Source: Aquimarina muelleri DSM 19832 (GTDB taxonomy: Bacteria > Bacteroidota > Bacteroidia > Flavobacteriales > Flavobacteriaceae). From it: DNA of 64,000 bases. The notes beneath the pieces were generated by a model. It was not told the DNA's origin. It ran no database searches and worked only from the letters and a program-made list of their open reading frames with translations. The stretch lies in the NCBI RefSeq assembly GCF_000430665.1, contig NZ_AUML01000005.1, forward strand, positions 1 to 64,000, given 5' to 3'. Below are positions 17,196 through 24,741 of this stretch, piece after piece. The translations under genes and the position numbers were made by a program. The first letter of the stretch is position 1. Each line of letters opens with the position of its first letter.

Positions 17196-17256
17196 CCTTA
17201 GAACAGGCTTACAAGATGTGCTTGTGAAAATATATATTGTTTTTGAGTAATTTTCT
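17191..17256 (+). repeat. CCTCGG-family dispersed repeat, diverged copy
   Basis: Sequence CCTTAGAACAGGCTTACAAG... then GAAAATATATATTGTTTTTGAG resembles 48206-48304 and 53169-53246 but is diverged. It begins just at the DUF2293 start. Confidence 0.5.
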
Positions 17257-17320
17257 TAAAATTCACTATCTAACTATACCATAGATACCCTTAAATTTAT
17301 TTAATTTTACTCTTTCATTG

Positions 17321-17417
17321 CGATAGGGATAGAAGCGACATCCTTTTTTTAATGGCGTACTGAGTTTTTCGAAGTACATAATTTAAAAAAGATATAGCGG
17401 ATAGCCTGGCAATCGCC
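17321..17417 (+). repeat. ~100-nt structured dispersed repeat, copy A
   Basis: CGATAGGGATAGAAGCGACA, then a T7 run, a central GGCGTACTGAG/TTTTTCGAAGTAC part, then AAAAAAGATATAGCGGATAG and CCTGGCAATCG. The arms form an imperfect long hairpin. The reverse copy is at 11166-11263. It sits 13 nt before the serS ATG, so it lies in the serS leader. Confidence 0.7.
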
Positions 17418-17430
17418 CAAAAAAGATATC

Positions 17431-18702
17431 ATGTTAGTAGTACAAAACATCCTAGCAAACAAAGAGGCTTATATTACGGCTTTGGCTAAACGAAATTTTG
17501 ATGCCGCTCCGGTTTTAGAAGAGGTTATTACCCTAGATGAAAACCGTCGTGCCACCCAAGCTAAATTAGATAATATTCTAGCAGATTCTAATAAATTCTC
17601 TAAAGAAATAGGTATTTTATTTAAAAATGGGGAGCAACAAAAAGCAAATCTTTTAAAAGAAAAAACAGCTCAACTTAAAGAAAACTCCAAACAATTATCT
17701 ACAGAGCTAAACGATATACAAGAAAAATTAGTTCAAACGCTATATACTATTCCAAATATCCCAAATGACTCTGTGTCAAATGGGCAAAGTGATGACGATA
17801 ATGAAGAAATTTATAAAGAAGGAGAAATCCCAACATTGCAAGAAGGAGCTTTACCGCATTGGGAACTTGCTAAAAAATATGATATTATAGATTTTGAATT
17901 AGGGGTAAAAATAACTGGTGCTGGTTTTCCTGTGTACAAAGGTAAGGGCGCTCGATTACAACGTGCTTTAATTAATTATTTTTTAGATAAAAATACTGCT
18001 GCTGGATATAAAGAGTTTCAAGTACCGTATTTAGTCAATGAAATCTCTGGCTATGGCACTGGACAATTACCAGATAAAGAAGGACAAATGTACCATGTTA
18101 CAGGAGATGATTTATACCTAATCCCAACCGCAGAGGTTCCTGTAACCAATATGTTTAGAGATGAATTAGTTACTGAGAGTGAATTACCTATTTGCTGTAC
18201 AGGATACACCCCATGTTTTAGACGCGAAGCTGGTTCTTATGGCGCTCATGTGCGTGGATTAAATCGTTTGCATCAATTTGATAAAGTAGAAATTGTGCGC
18301 ATAGAAAAACCAGAAAACTCGTACAAAGCATTAGACGGTATGGTAGAACATGTAAAAGATATTCTTAGAGAGTTACAACTACCCTTCCGTATTTTACGTC
18401 TTTGTGGTGGTGACATAGGGTTTACCTCAGCGTTAACATTTGATTTTGAAGTTTTTTCTACCGCACAAGATCGTTGGTTAGAAATTAGTTCTGTATCTAA
18501 TTTTGAATCATATCAGGCTAATCGTTTAAAATTACGTTTTAAAGATGCCAATGGAAAAAACCAATTAGTACATACATTAAATGGCAGTTCATTAGCATTA
18601 CCAAGAGTTCTTGCTGGTATTCTAGAAAACTACCAAACTCCAAAAGGCATCAAAATACCTGATGTACTAGTCCCTTATTGTGGTTTTGAATATATAGATT
18701 AA
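17431..18702 (+). CDS. serS: Seryl-tRNA synthetase
   Basis: 423 aa class II synthetase. The N-terminal coiled-coil tRNA-binding arm is residues ~25-105 (LDENRRATQAKLDNILADSN and following). The catalytic core shows motif 1 (RALINYFLDKNTAAGYKEFQ), motif 2 (CFRREAGSYGAHVRGLNRLH), and motif 3 (NGSSLALPRVLAGILENYQ). Also visible: ITGAGFPVYKGKGARL and TAEVPVTN in the serine pocket. Full length; followed by a perfect-stem terminator. Confidence 0.97.
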   Translation: MLVVQNILANKEAYITALAKRNFDAAPVLEEVITLDENRRATQAKLDNILADSNKFSKEIGILFKNGEQQKANLLKEKTAQLKENSKQLSTELNDIQEKLVQTLYTIPNIPNDSVSNGQSDDDNEEIYKEGEIPTLQEGALPHWELAKKYDIIDFELGVKITGAGFPVYKGKGARLQRALINYFLDKNTAAGYKEFQVPYLVNEISGYGTGQLPDKEGQMYHVTGDDLYLIPTAEVPVTNMFRDELVTESELPICCTGYTPCFRREAGSYGAHVRGLNRLHQFDKVEIVRIEKPENSYKALDGMVEHVKDILRELQLPFRILRLCGGDIGFTSALTFDFEVFSTAQDRWLEISSVSNFESYQANRLKLRFKDANGKNQLVHTLNGSSLALPRVLAGILENYQTPKGIKIPDVLVPYCGFEYID

Positions 18703-18718
18703 GAAAAGACTATATAAA

Positions 18719-18758
18719 CTAAGTCCTGCTATACGAAATATTACATAACAGGACTTAG
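18719..18758. terminator. Terminator downstream of serS
   Basis: Exact 10-bp stem CTAAGTCCTG (18719-18728) / CAGGACTTAG (18749-18758) with a 20-nt loop. The T-run is poor on the plus side, so termination strength is uncertain. Confidence 0.6.
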
Positions 18759-18943
18759 TTATAAATATATATTCGTTTATTCTTTATATTCGCCAATAGC
18801 TGCAATCTATCTTTACCATAATCTTGCCTAAAATATACATAACGATCTCCATTGTAATTTAAATTCGTATTATTTTGTGGCCATCTTGCTTGAATATGAC
18901 AACTCATACAATTGGTTTGAATATTAAAATTATTTTTAATTTT
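18755..18943 (-). pseudogene. Remnant of a cytochrome c-type protein (C-terminus)
   Basis: A minus-strand frame of about 62 codons reads ...NIQTNCMSCHIQARWPQN, then YNGDRYVYFRQDYGKDRLQL, and stops at 18757-18755. The CMSCH sequence is a covalent heme-binding CxxCH motif. The frame has an in-frame stop just upstream (18946-18944) and no plausible start, so it looks like the leftover 3' end of a larger cytochrome gene. Confidence 0.6.
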
Positions 18944-18963
18944 TTAGACTAGTCTAAAAAAAT

Positions 18964-19050
18964 CAATAACCTCGGAGAATTAAACTGCACAATGTGTATT
19001 AAACTTCTTATAACGAATAAAAAAACCGAAAAAAGATGATAACCCTCTAC
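18964..19050 (+). repeat. CCTCGG-family dispersed repeat, right part
   Basis: Contains AACCTCGGAGAATTAAACTG, then CACAATGTGTATTAAA, matching the right end of the copies at 46016-46064 and 48206-48304. The shared tail GATAACC also recurs near 46085. Confidence 0.55.
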
Positions 19051-19116
19051 AAATAAAGGATATTCATAATATACTACTAAGAAGCATTTTGCTATATTTA
19101 CAAAAAAACTTATAAA

Positions 19117-20904
19117 ATGCGCCTTATATTTTTGTACATCTCCTTATTATTTACTTTATCGACAGTTGCGCAGTCGGAGCAATTGGCAAAAAATTATATA
19201 GAGCAAGGACAATATGAAAAAGCTCTTACTGTGTATAAAAAATTATATACCAAAAATCCTAATCGTATTAATTATTTACTAGGACTTGTAGAATCTTATC
19301 AGCAATTAGAACAGTTTGATGAAGCTGAAAGTGTTTTGAAAAAAACGATGGAAAGAAGTCCTAATAATGCACAAATTTTAGTTGAATTAGGGCATCACTA
19401 TGATCTTCAGGGGGAAAAAGAGGAGGCACGATCTTATTACAATAAAGCTATAGAAGCATATAGCAATAGTAGTACTAATCATGCATATTCTCTTGCTAAA
19501 AATTTTGAAAAATACAGTCTTTTAGATGATGCTGCTTTGATTTATGAAAAAGGGATGAGAGATAATCCAGGAACTAACTTTAACGTACAACTTGCCAAAA
19601 TTTATGGAGAACAAGGCAAACTTGAAAAAATGTTTGAAAGCTATCTTGATTTACTAAAAATAGAGCACAATTATATAAATATTGTACAACGAAATTTTGA
19701 GGATTATATAACAGAAGATTCTATGAGTGAAGCTAATGTTATTTTAAAAAAATTACTCATAAAAAAACTTCAGCAAAATCCAGATATCTTGTATAACGAA
19801 ATGCTAAGTTGGCTTTTTGTACAGCAAAAGGAGTTTAAGAAAGCTTTTACACAAGAAAAAGCAATTTATAAACGTAAGAATGAAGGTCCAGAAGGCATTA
19901 TAGATCTAGCTAGAATTGCTATTGCTGAAAAAGATATTAAATCCGCTACAGAAATACTAAATTATATTTTGGAGACCACTGCTTCTAAAGACATGAAACT
20001 TACTGCTCATAAAATTATCTTGAAAGCAAAAGTTGATACTGCCACTAAAAAAGAATATAAAACCATTGTAGAACAATACAATACTGTATTTGAAGAATAT
20101 GGAAAATCCAGAGAAACAATAGGATTACAGATAGATTATTCGCATTTCATGGCATTTAATCAAGATAAAAAACAAGAAGCTATTGATTTTTTAAAAGATA
20201 TTTTAGAAAGAGAAAAGCTTTCCAGATTTCAGTCTTCCAGAATAAAAATGGAGATAGCCGATATCCTAATACTAGACCAAAAATTTAATCAGGCACTTAT
20301 TTATTATACACAAGTACAAAACGCTTTAAAAAATAATTTTTTGGCTCAGGATGCCAGATTTAAAGTTGCTAAAACCAGCTACTATAAAGGGGATTTTGCT
20401 TGGGCACAAACACAATTAAATGTCTTAAAATCGTCTACTTCGCAATTAATAGCTAATGATGCTATGGAGTTAAGTCTTATTATTAGCGACAACTCTCTTG
20501 AGGATTCTACCCAAACTGCTTTAAAAATTTTTGCCAAAGCAGATTTATTAGCTTTTCAAAATAAAAATCAGGAAGCTATTGCAATGTATGAAACCATCTT
20601 AACACAACACAGAGGCGAAAAAATTGAAGACGAAGCTTTTTTATGTCAGGCAAAATTATTTGAAAAAGAAAAATTATTCGAAAAAGCGAAAGTTAACTAT
20701 CTAAAAATTATTGAGTTTTATAATAATGATATTCTTGCCGACGACGCATACTACTGGTTGGCAGAATTATACGTAAACAAACTTGGAGAGCCAGAAAAAG
20801 CTAAAGAACTGTATGAGAAAATCATTTTTAATCATGCAGATAGTATCTACTTTGTAGAAGCTAGAAAAAAATATAGAACGCTTAGAGGAGATGCAATAAA
20901 CTAG
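19117..20904 (+). CDS. Exported TPR-repeat protein
   Basis: 595 aa. Signal peptide MRLIFLYISLLFTLSTVAQ. The rest is TPR units, for example YIEQGQYEKALTVYKKLYTK, YQQLEQFDEAESVLKKTMER, LGHHYDLQGEKEEARSYYNK, and near the end YYWLAELYVNKLGEPEKAKE. Likely a periplasmic scaffold; partners unknown. A near-consensus -7 (TATATTTA) lies ~20 nt before the ATG. It precedes DUF4286-rsmA on the same strand with a 99-nt gap. Confidence 0.85.
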   Translation: MRLIFLYISLLFTLSTVAQSEQLAKNYIEQGQYEKALTVYKKLYTKNPNRINYLLGLVESYQQLEQFDEAESVLKKTMERSPNNAQILVELGHHYDLQGEKEEARSYYNKAIEAYSNSSTNHAYSLAKNFEKYSLLDDAALIYEKGMRDNPGTNFNVQLAKIYGEQGKLEKMFESYLDLLKIEHNYINIVQRNFEDYITEDSMSEANVILKKLLIKKLQQNPDILYNEMLSWLFVQQKEFKKAFTQEKAIYKRKNEGPEGIIDLARIAIAEKDIKSATEILNYILETTASKDMKLTAHKIILKAKVDTATKKEYKTIVEQYNTVFEEYGKSRETIGLQIDYSHFMAFNQDKKQEAIDFLKDILEREKLSRFQSSRIKMEIADILILDQKFNQALIYYTQVQNALKNNFLAQDARFKVAKTSYYKGDFAWAQTQLNVLKSSTSQLIANDAMELSLIISDNSLEDSTQTALKIFAKADLLAFQNKNQEAIAMYETILTQHRGEKIEDEAFLCQAKLFEKEKLFEKAKVNYLKIIEFYNNDILADDAYYWLAELYVNKLGEPEKAKELYEKIIFNHADSIYFVEARKKYRTLRGDAIN

Positions 20905-21003
20905 AGTATAACTCGTGATAATTTATAAGTCTTAGTTCACTACATTTGTCTGTTAGTAATTTTAGGTAAAAACTTATTATTATCATTAAAAATACAAACT
21001 ACA

Positions 21004-21318
21004 ATGTACATCTATAATGTTACTATAAATATTGAAGAGACTATTCATTATGAATGGTTAAACTGGATGAAAGACGAGCATATTCCTGATATGCTTTCTA
21101 CAGGAAAATTCAGCAAAGCTTTGATGACAAAAGTACTAGTCGAAGAAGAAATGGGTGGCATCACCTACTCTGTGCAATATACCACTACCAGTAAAAAAAC
21201 CTTACAAAAATACTATGATGAAGATGCAGATATTCTTAGAGCAAAATCAAATCGTTTTGCTGGTAAATTTGTAGCTTTTAGAACAGAATTAGAAATTGTA
21301 AGCGAACATAATGGCTAA
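21004..21318 (+). CDS. DUF4286 protein
   Basis: 104 aa, [20 protein letters not shown] ... [15 protein letters not shown], then [14 protein letters not shown] and [18 protein letters not shown]. This matches the small DUF4286 family conserved in Bacteroidetes, a ferredoxin-like/ABM-type fold by appearance. Its stop overlaps the rsmA start by 8 nt (ATGGCTAA), so the pair is translationally coupled. Function unknown. Confidence 0.9.
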   Translation: MYIYNVTINIEETIHYEWLNWMKDEHIPDMLSTGKFSKALMTKVLVEEEMGGITYSVQYTTTSKKTLQKYYDEDADILRAKSNRFAGKFVAFRTELEIVSEHNG

Positions 21319-22171
21319 ACCAAAAAAAAAATACACTCCTAACCATACACGTTCTTCTGAAAAAACCGAGGTAAAAGCAAAAAAACACCTTGGTCAACAT
21401 TTTTTGAAGGATGAAAGTATCGCTAAAAAAATTGGAGACACTCTTACTTTAAATAGTTATCGAAATGTTATTGAAATTGGCCCAGGAATGGGAGTGCTTA
21501 CAAAATACATACTTCAAAAAGACCTAGATGTAATTGCTATGGATCTCGATAGCGAATCTATAGAATACCTCAACACTAATTTTCATCTCGAGCATCATGA
21601 AATTTTAAAAGGACATACTAAGTTTAAAGTAGTAGAAGCAGATTTTTTAAAGTTTGATCTATCTATGCTTTTTCCTGGAGAACAATTTGCTATCACAGGC
21701 AATTTTCCGTACAATATCTCTACCCAAATTGTTTTTAAAACCTTAGAAAACAAAGATCGTATTCCAGAATTTACTGGTATGTTCCAAAAAGAAGTTGCAC
21801 AACGCATTTGTGAAAAAGCTGGTAGTAAAACATACGGTATTCTTTCTGTTCTCGCACAAGCATTTTATACTGCTGAATATTTATTTACTGTTCCCCCAGA
21901 TGTTTTTAATCCGCCACCAAAAGTAGAAAGTGGCGTTCTACGATTAATTAGAAAAAAAGAATATTCACTTCCTTGTGATGAAAAATTATTTTTCAAGGTT
22001 GTAAAAACCTCTTTTGGACAACGACGTAAAACCCTAAGGAATAGCCTTAAAATTTTTCAATTAACAGAAGAAATTAGAGAGTTAGATATTTTATCTAAAC
22101 GCCCCGAACAGTTATCTGTAGAGGAGTTCATCGAGCTAACATTAGTTGTACAAAATGCACCAATCGAGTAA
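21311..22171 (+). CDS. rsmA: 16S rRNA (adenine1518/1519-N6)-dimethyltransferase
   Basis: 286 aa. It dimethylates the two adjacent adenines in the 3' hairpin of 16S rRNA during 30S maturation. A basic N-terminal tail is followed by [18 protein letters not shown], the SAM site [15 protein letters not shown], the acidic loop AMDLDSES and the catalytic NFPYNIS (N-x-P-Y). The C-terminal cap contains [13 protein letters not shown]. Full length. Coupled to DUF4286 upstream. Confidence 0.97.
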   Translation: MAKPKKKYTPNHTRSSEKTEVKAKKHLGQHFLKDESIAKKIGDTLTLNSYRNVIEIGPGMGVLTKYILQKDLDVIAMDLDSESIEYLNTNFHLEHHEILKGHTKFKVVEADFLKFDLSMLFPGEQFAITGNFPYNISTQIVFKTLENKDRIPEFTGMFQKEVAQRICEKAGSKTYGILSVLAQAFYTAEYLFTVPPDVFNPPPKVESGVLRLIRKKEYSLPCDEKLFFKVVKTSFGQRRKTLRNSLKIFQLTEEIRELDILSKRPEQLSVEEFIELTLVVQNAPIE

Positions 22172-22321
22172 TTCAGATTTTGACTTAAATATATTACATA
22201 AAAAATATAATTTATATAACTATTATTCTTCAAAAAAAAACAACTAGGTATTCTACTGTAATATTGAATTACTTATATATTTAAAATAACATAACCATAA
22301 AGTGCAATCAAATTGTTTGGC

Positions 22322-22329
22322 TATCTTTG
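22322..22329 (+). promoter_or_regulatory. -7 box of mgtE
   Basis: TATCTTTG fits TAnnTTTG, 37 nt before the mgtE ATG. The -33 element is weak. Confidence 0.45.
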
Positions 22330-22366
22330 TTCCGCCTAGGCAAGGGATCTCTTAATAAATAAACAT

Positions 22367-23722
22367 ATGCAATTTCAAATTTCTGATGAACTTATCCAAC
22401 AGGTAAAAGACCTCATTATTACAAAAGAGGACGTACATCTGCGAGATATACTTAATGAAATTCATTTTGCCGATGTTGCGGAAGTTTTAGGTGAACTTAG
22501 TTTACCAGAAGCTACTTATCTTATCAAACTACTGGACAGCGAAAAAACTTCTGAAGCACTAATGGAGTTAGAAGATGATTTTCGAGAACGTATTCTTGAA
22601 AATCTTTCAGCAAAAGAAATTGCTGAAGAGCTCGAGGAAATGGATACCGATGATGCTGCAGATATTATTGCAGAGTTACCAAATGACCTTGCAGAACAAG
22701 TAATTGCAGAGATAGAAGATGAACAACATGCCGAAGATATAAAAGAACTACTTTTGTATGATGAGGATACTGCTGGTGGCTTAATGGCTAAAGAATTAGT
22801 GAAAGTAAAAGAAACTTGGACTGTTGCTGGTTGTGTACGTGAAATGAGAATGCAAGCAGAAAATGTTACACGAGTACACTCTATATATGTAGTAGATAAA
22901 GAGGGAAAACTAAAAGGACGATTATCTTTAAAAGATTTATTAACTGCCTCTACAAAAACCCATATAAGTGAAATATACATACCAAAAGTAGACCATGTAG
23001 ATGTTAATACAGAAGGAGAAGAAGTAGCTCGTATTATGCAAAAATATGATCTCGAGGCTATTCCTGTAGTAGACCTAGAAGGGGTTTTGGTTGGGCGTGT
23101 AACCATTGATGACATTGTAGATTTTATAAAAGATGAAGCTGAAAAAGATTATCAATTAGCTGCTGGTATATCTCAAGATGTTGAAGCAGATGATAATATC
23201 TGGGAGCTTACCAGAGCTCGTCTACCTTGGTTGATACTAGGGCTTTTTGGAGGATTAGGTAGTGTTTTTATCATGCAAGGTTTTGAAGATGTTATGGCAA
23301 ATCCTAGAATTAGAGATTTGTTTTTTTATACCCCATTAATTGCTGCAATGGCTGGTAATGTAGGAGTACAATCTTCTGCTATTATCGTACAGGGATTAGC
23401 AAACAATGTAGTAAAAGGTAGTTTATTGAAACGATTGTTAAAAGAGGTTAGTCTTAGTTTGATTAATGGAACTGCATTAGCTTTACTTATCATCATCTTT
23501 GGTTTTATAATGGACTATGAACTTGCTTTTAGCTTAACAATTGCAACTGCATTAATGAGCGTTATTATTGTAGCTGCTTTAATAGGAACTTTTGTTCCTA
23601 TAATTTTAGATAAAAAAGGTATTGATCCAGCTATTGCAACAGGTCCTTTTATCACAACCAGTAATGATATTTTTGGAATTTTTTTATTTTTCTATATTGC
23701 AAAGGTTATTTTAGGGTTTTAA
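22367..23722 (+). CDS. mgtE: Magnesium transporter MgtE
   Basis: 451 aa. N-terminal helical Mg-sensing domain (residues ~10-125, superhelix with LSLPEATYLIKLLDSEKTSE and EEMDTDDAADIIAELPNDLA), then two CBS domains (~130-255; VHSIYVVDKEGKLKGRLSLK and AIPVVDLEGVLVGRVTIDDI), then a plug helix and five membrane helices carrying the pore (TPLIAAMAGNVGVQSSAIIV, DPAIATGPFITTSNDIFGIF). Full length for this Mg2+ channel, which closes when cytoplasmic Mg2+ is high. Confidence 0.96.
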   Translation: MQFQISDELIQQVKDLIITKEDVHLRDILNEIHFADVAEVLGELSLPEATYLIKLLDSEKTSEALMELEDDFRERILENLSAKEIAEELEEMDTDDAADIIAELPNDLAEQVIAEIEDEQHAEDIKELLLYDEDTAGGLMAKELVKVKETWTVAGCVREMRMQAENVTRVHSIYVVDKEGKLKGRLSLKDLLTASTKTHISEIYIPKVDHVDVNTEGEEVARIMQKYDLEAIPVVDLEGVLVGRVTIDDIVDFIKDEAEKDYQLAAGISQDVEADDNIWELTRARLPWLILGLFGGLGSVFIMQGFEDVMANPRIRDLFFYTPLIAAMAGNVGVQSSAIIVQGLANNVVKGSLLKRLLKEVSLSLINGTALALLIIIFGFIMDYELAFSLTIATALMSVIIVAALIGTFVPIILDKKGIDPAIATGPFITTSNDIFGIFLFFYIAKVILGF

Positions 23723-23838
23723 CAAAAAAATCTCCCACAATTGGGTCGAACACAATCAAAAAAAGCTTTATATTTTTCTAACTAGTTCAACCCAAAAATA
23801 AATACCAAAGAATTTTTTCTAGATTTACTCGAAACTTT

Positions 23839-24018
23839 TTAACAAGTATGTACTTGTGGACAAGCTATGTATTTATGACAGTATGCAGGACCAGTAACTG
23901 CCCCGCTGCAAGAACAACCACATAACGAAAGATCTACTCCTCCTTGTCCTTTAATTTTACTTTGATTTTCTCTAGAAAGCACATTTGCTCCTTTTATCTT
24001 TGAAAGATTCGTTTTCAT
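23839..24018 (-). CDS. GG-leader Cys-rich peptide (bacteriocin/RiPP-precursor-like)
   Basis: 59 aa. The leader-like N-terminus MKTNLSKIKGANVLSRENQS, then KIKGQGG, ends in a glycine pair, as in the GG-type natural-product or bacteriocin precursors common in Bacteroidetes. The remaining 32 residues contain six cysteines (33, 35, 37, 47, 53, 59), in LCGCSCSG, AYCHK, ACPQ and the final HTC. The mature part is short, nearly uncharged and Gly/Ser/Cys rich. No modification enzyme or C39 peptidase exporter is encoded in the window, so processing would be by enzymes elsewhere. Standalone gene in the mgtE-thioesterase gap. Confidence 0.7.
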   Translation of the reverse strand: MKTNLSKIKGANVLSRENQSKIKGQGGVDLSLCGCSCSGAVTGPAYCHKYIACPQVHTC

Positions 24019-24194
24019 GTAATTATATTTTAATGGTTAATAATTTTAAATTTATTATTAATTTTACTTACAGAAAATATTTTTAACTTTTTTAATAAAT
24101 TATTTAGATAATCAAGCTTTATATATAAATAATTCATTAAATATCACTTAAAATCAACCAATTAAGCTATCTTTTTTTAATAAAACAAAAAATC

Positions 24195-24590
24195 ATGAAA
24201 CCCGAAGTTTTTGAATATCATCTTGCTGTACCAAAATCAGCAATTGATGATATGGAACATGTAAACAACGTAGTATATCTACAATGGGTACAAGATATAG
24301 CAAAAAAACATTGGGAATCTAAAACCGATAAAGCTATACAAAATACTTATGTTTGGGTAGTTCTTAATCATTTTATAGAATACCACCATCCCACCTTTGA
24401 AAATGAAAAGATCACCCTGCAAACCTGGGTGGATAACTATCGAGGAGTTAAAAGTGAACGTCATACCAAAATTATAAATACTACTACCCAAAAAGTATTA
24501 GTTTCTGCAAAAACCAGTTGGTGCCTTTTATATAAAGAATCCTTAAGACCTGCCAGAATTACAGATGAAATAAGTACTTTGTTTTTATAA
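24195..24590 (+). CDS. Acyl-CoA thioesterase (4HBT hotdog family)
   Basis: 131 aa. YbgC/4HBT-like hotdog protein with DDMEHVNNVVYLQWVQDIAK (D-x-x-x-H-V-N-N active-site region), WVVLNHFIEYHHPTF and TKIINTTTQKVLVSAKTSWC. Expected to hydrolyse acyl-CoA thioesters in the cytoplasm; substrate unknown. Its last 21 codons recur as a remnant at 31165-31227. Confidence 0.88.
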   Translation: MKPEVFEYHLAVPKSAIDDMEHVNNVVYLQWVQDIAKKHWESKTDKAIQNTYVWVVLNHFIEYHHPTFENEKITLQTWVDNYRGVKSERHTKIINTTTQKVLVSAKTSWCLLYKESLRPARITDEISTLFL

Positions 24591-24692
24591 TGCTATATTT
24601 TTTCTCAAAAGAAATAAGTAAGTATAAAAGATAGTAGAATCAAAATTATATTGAAGAAATCTATAGTATCCGTTTTCATAAGGATTAAAAGT

Positions 24693-24723
24693 AAAAAGCT
24701 TCACAATCATAGTGAAGCTTTTT
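24693..24723. terminator. Bidirectional terminator between thioesterase and adhesin genes
   Basis: Stem AAAAAGCTTCAC (24693-24704) / GTGAAGCTTTTT (24712-24723) with a 7-nt loop. A-run and T-run serve both convergent genes. Confidence 0.85.
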
Positions 24724-24741
24724 TAATGGTATCTACAATTC

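Noticed and set aside
22516..23115. 199-aa minus-strand frame inside mgtE
   Set aside because: Ser/Ile-rich antisense shadow of a conserved gene with no independent start signals.
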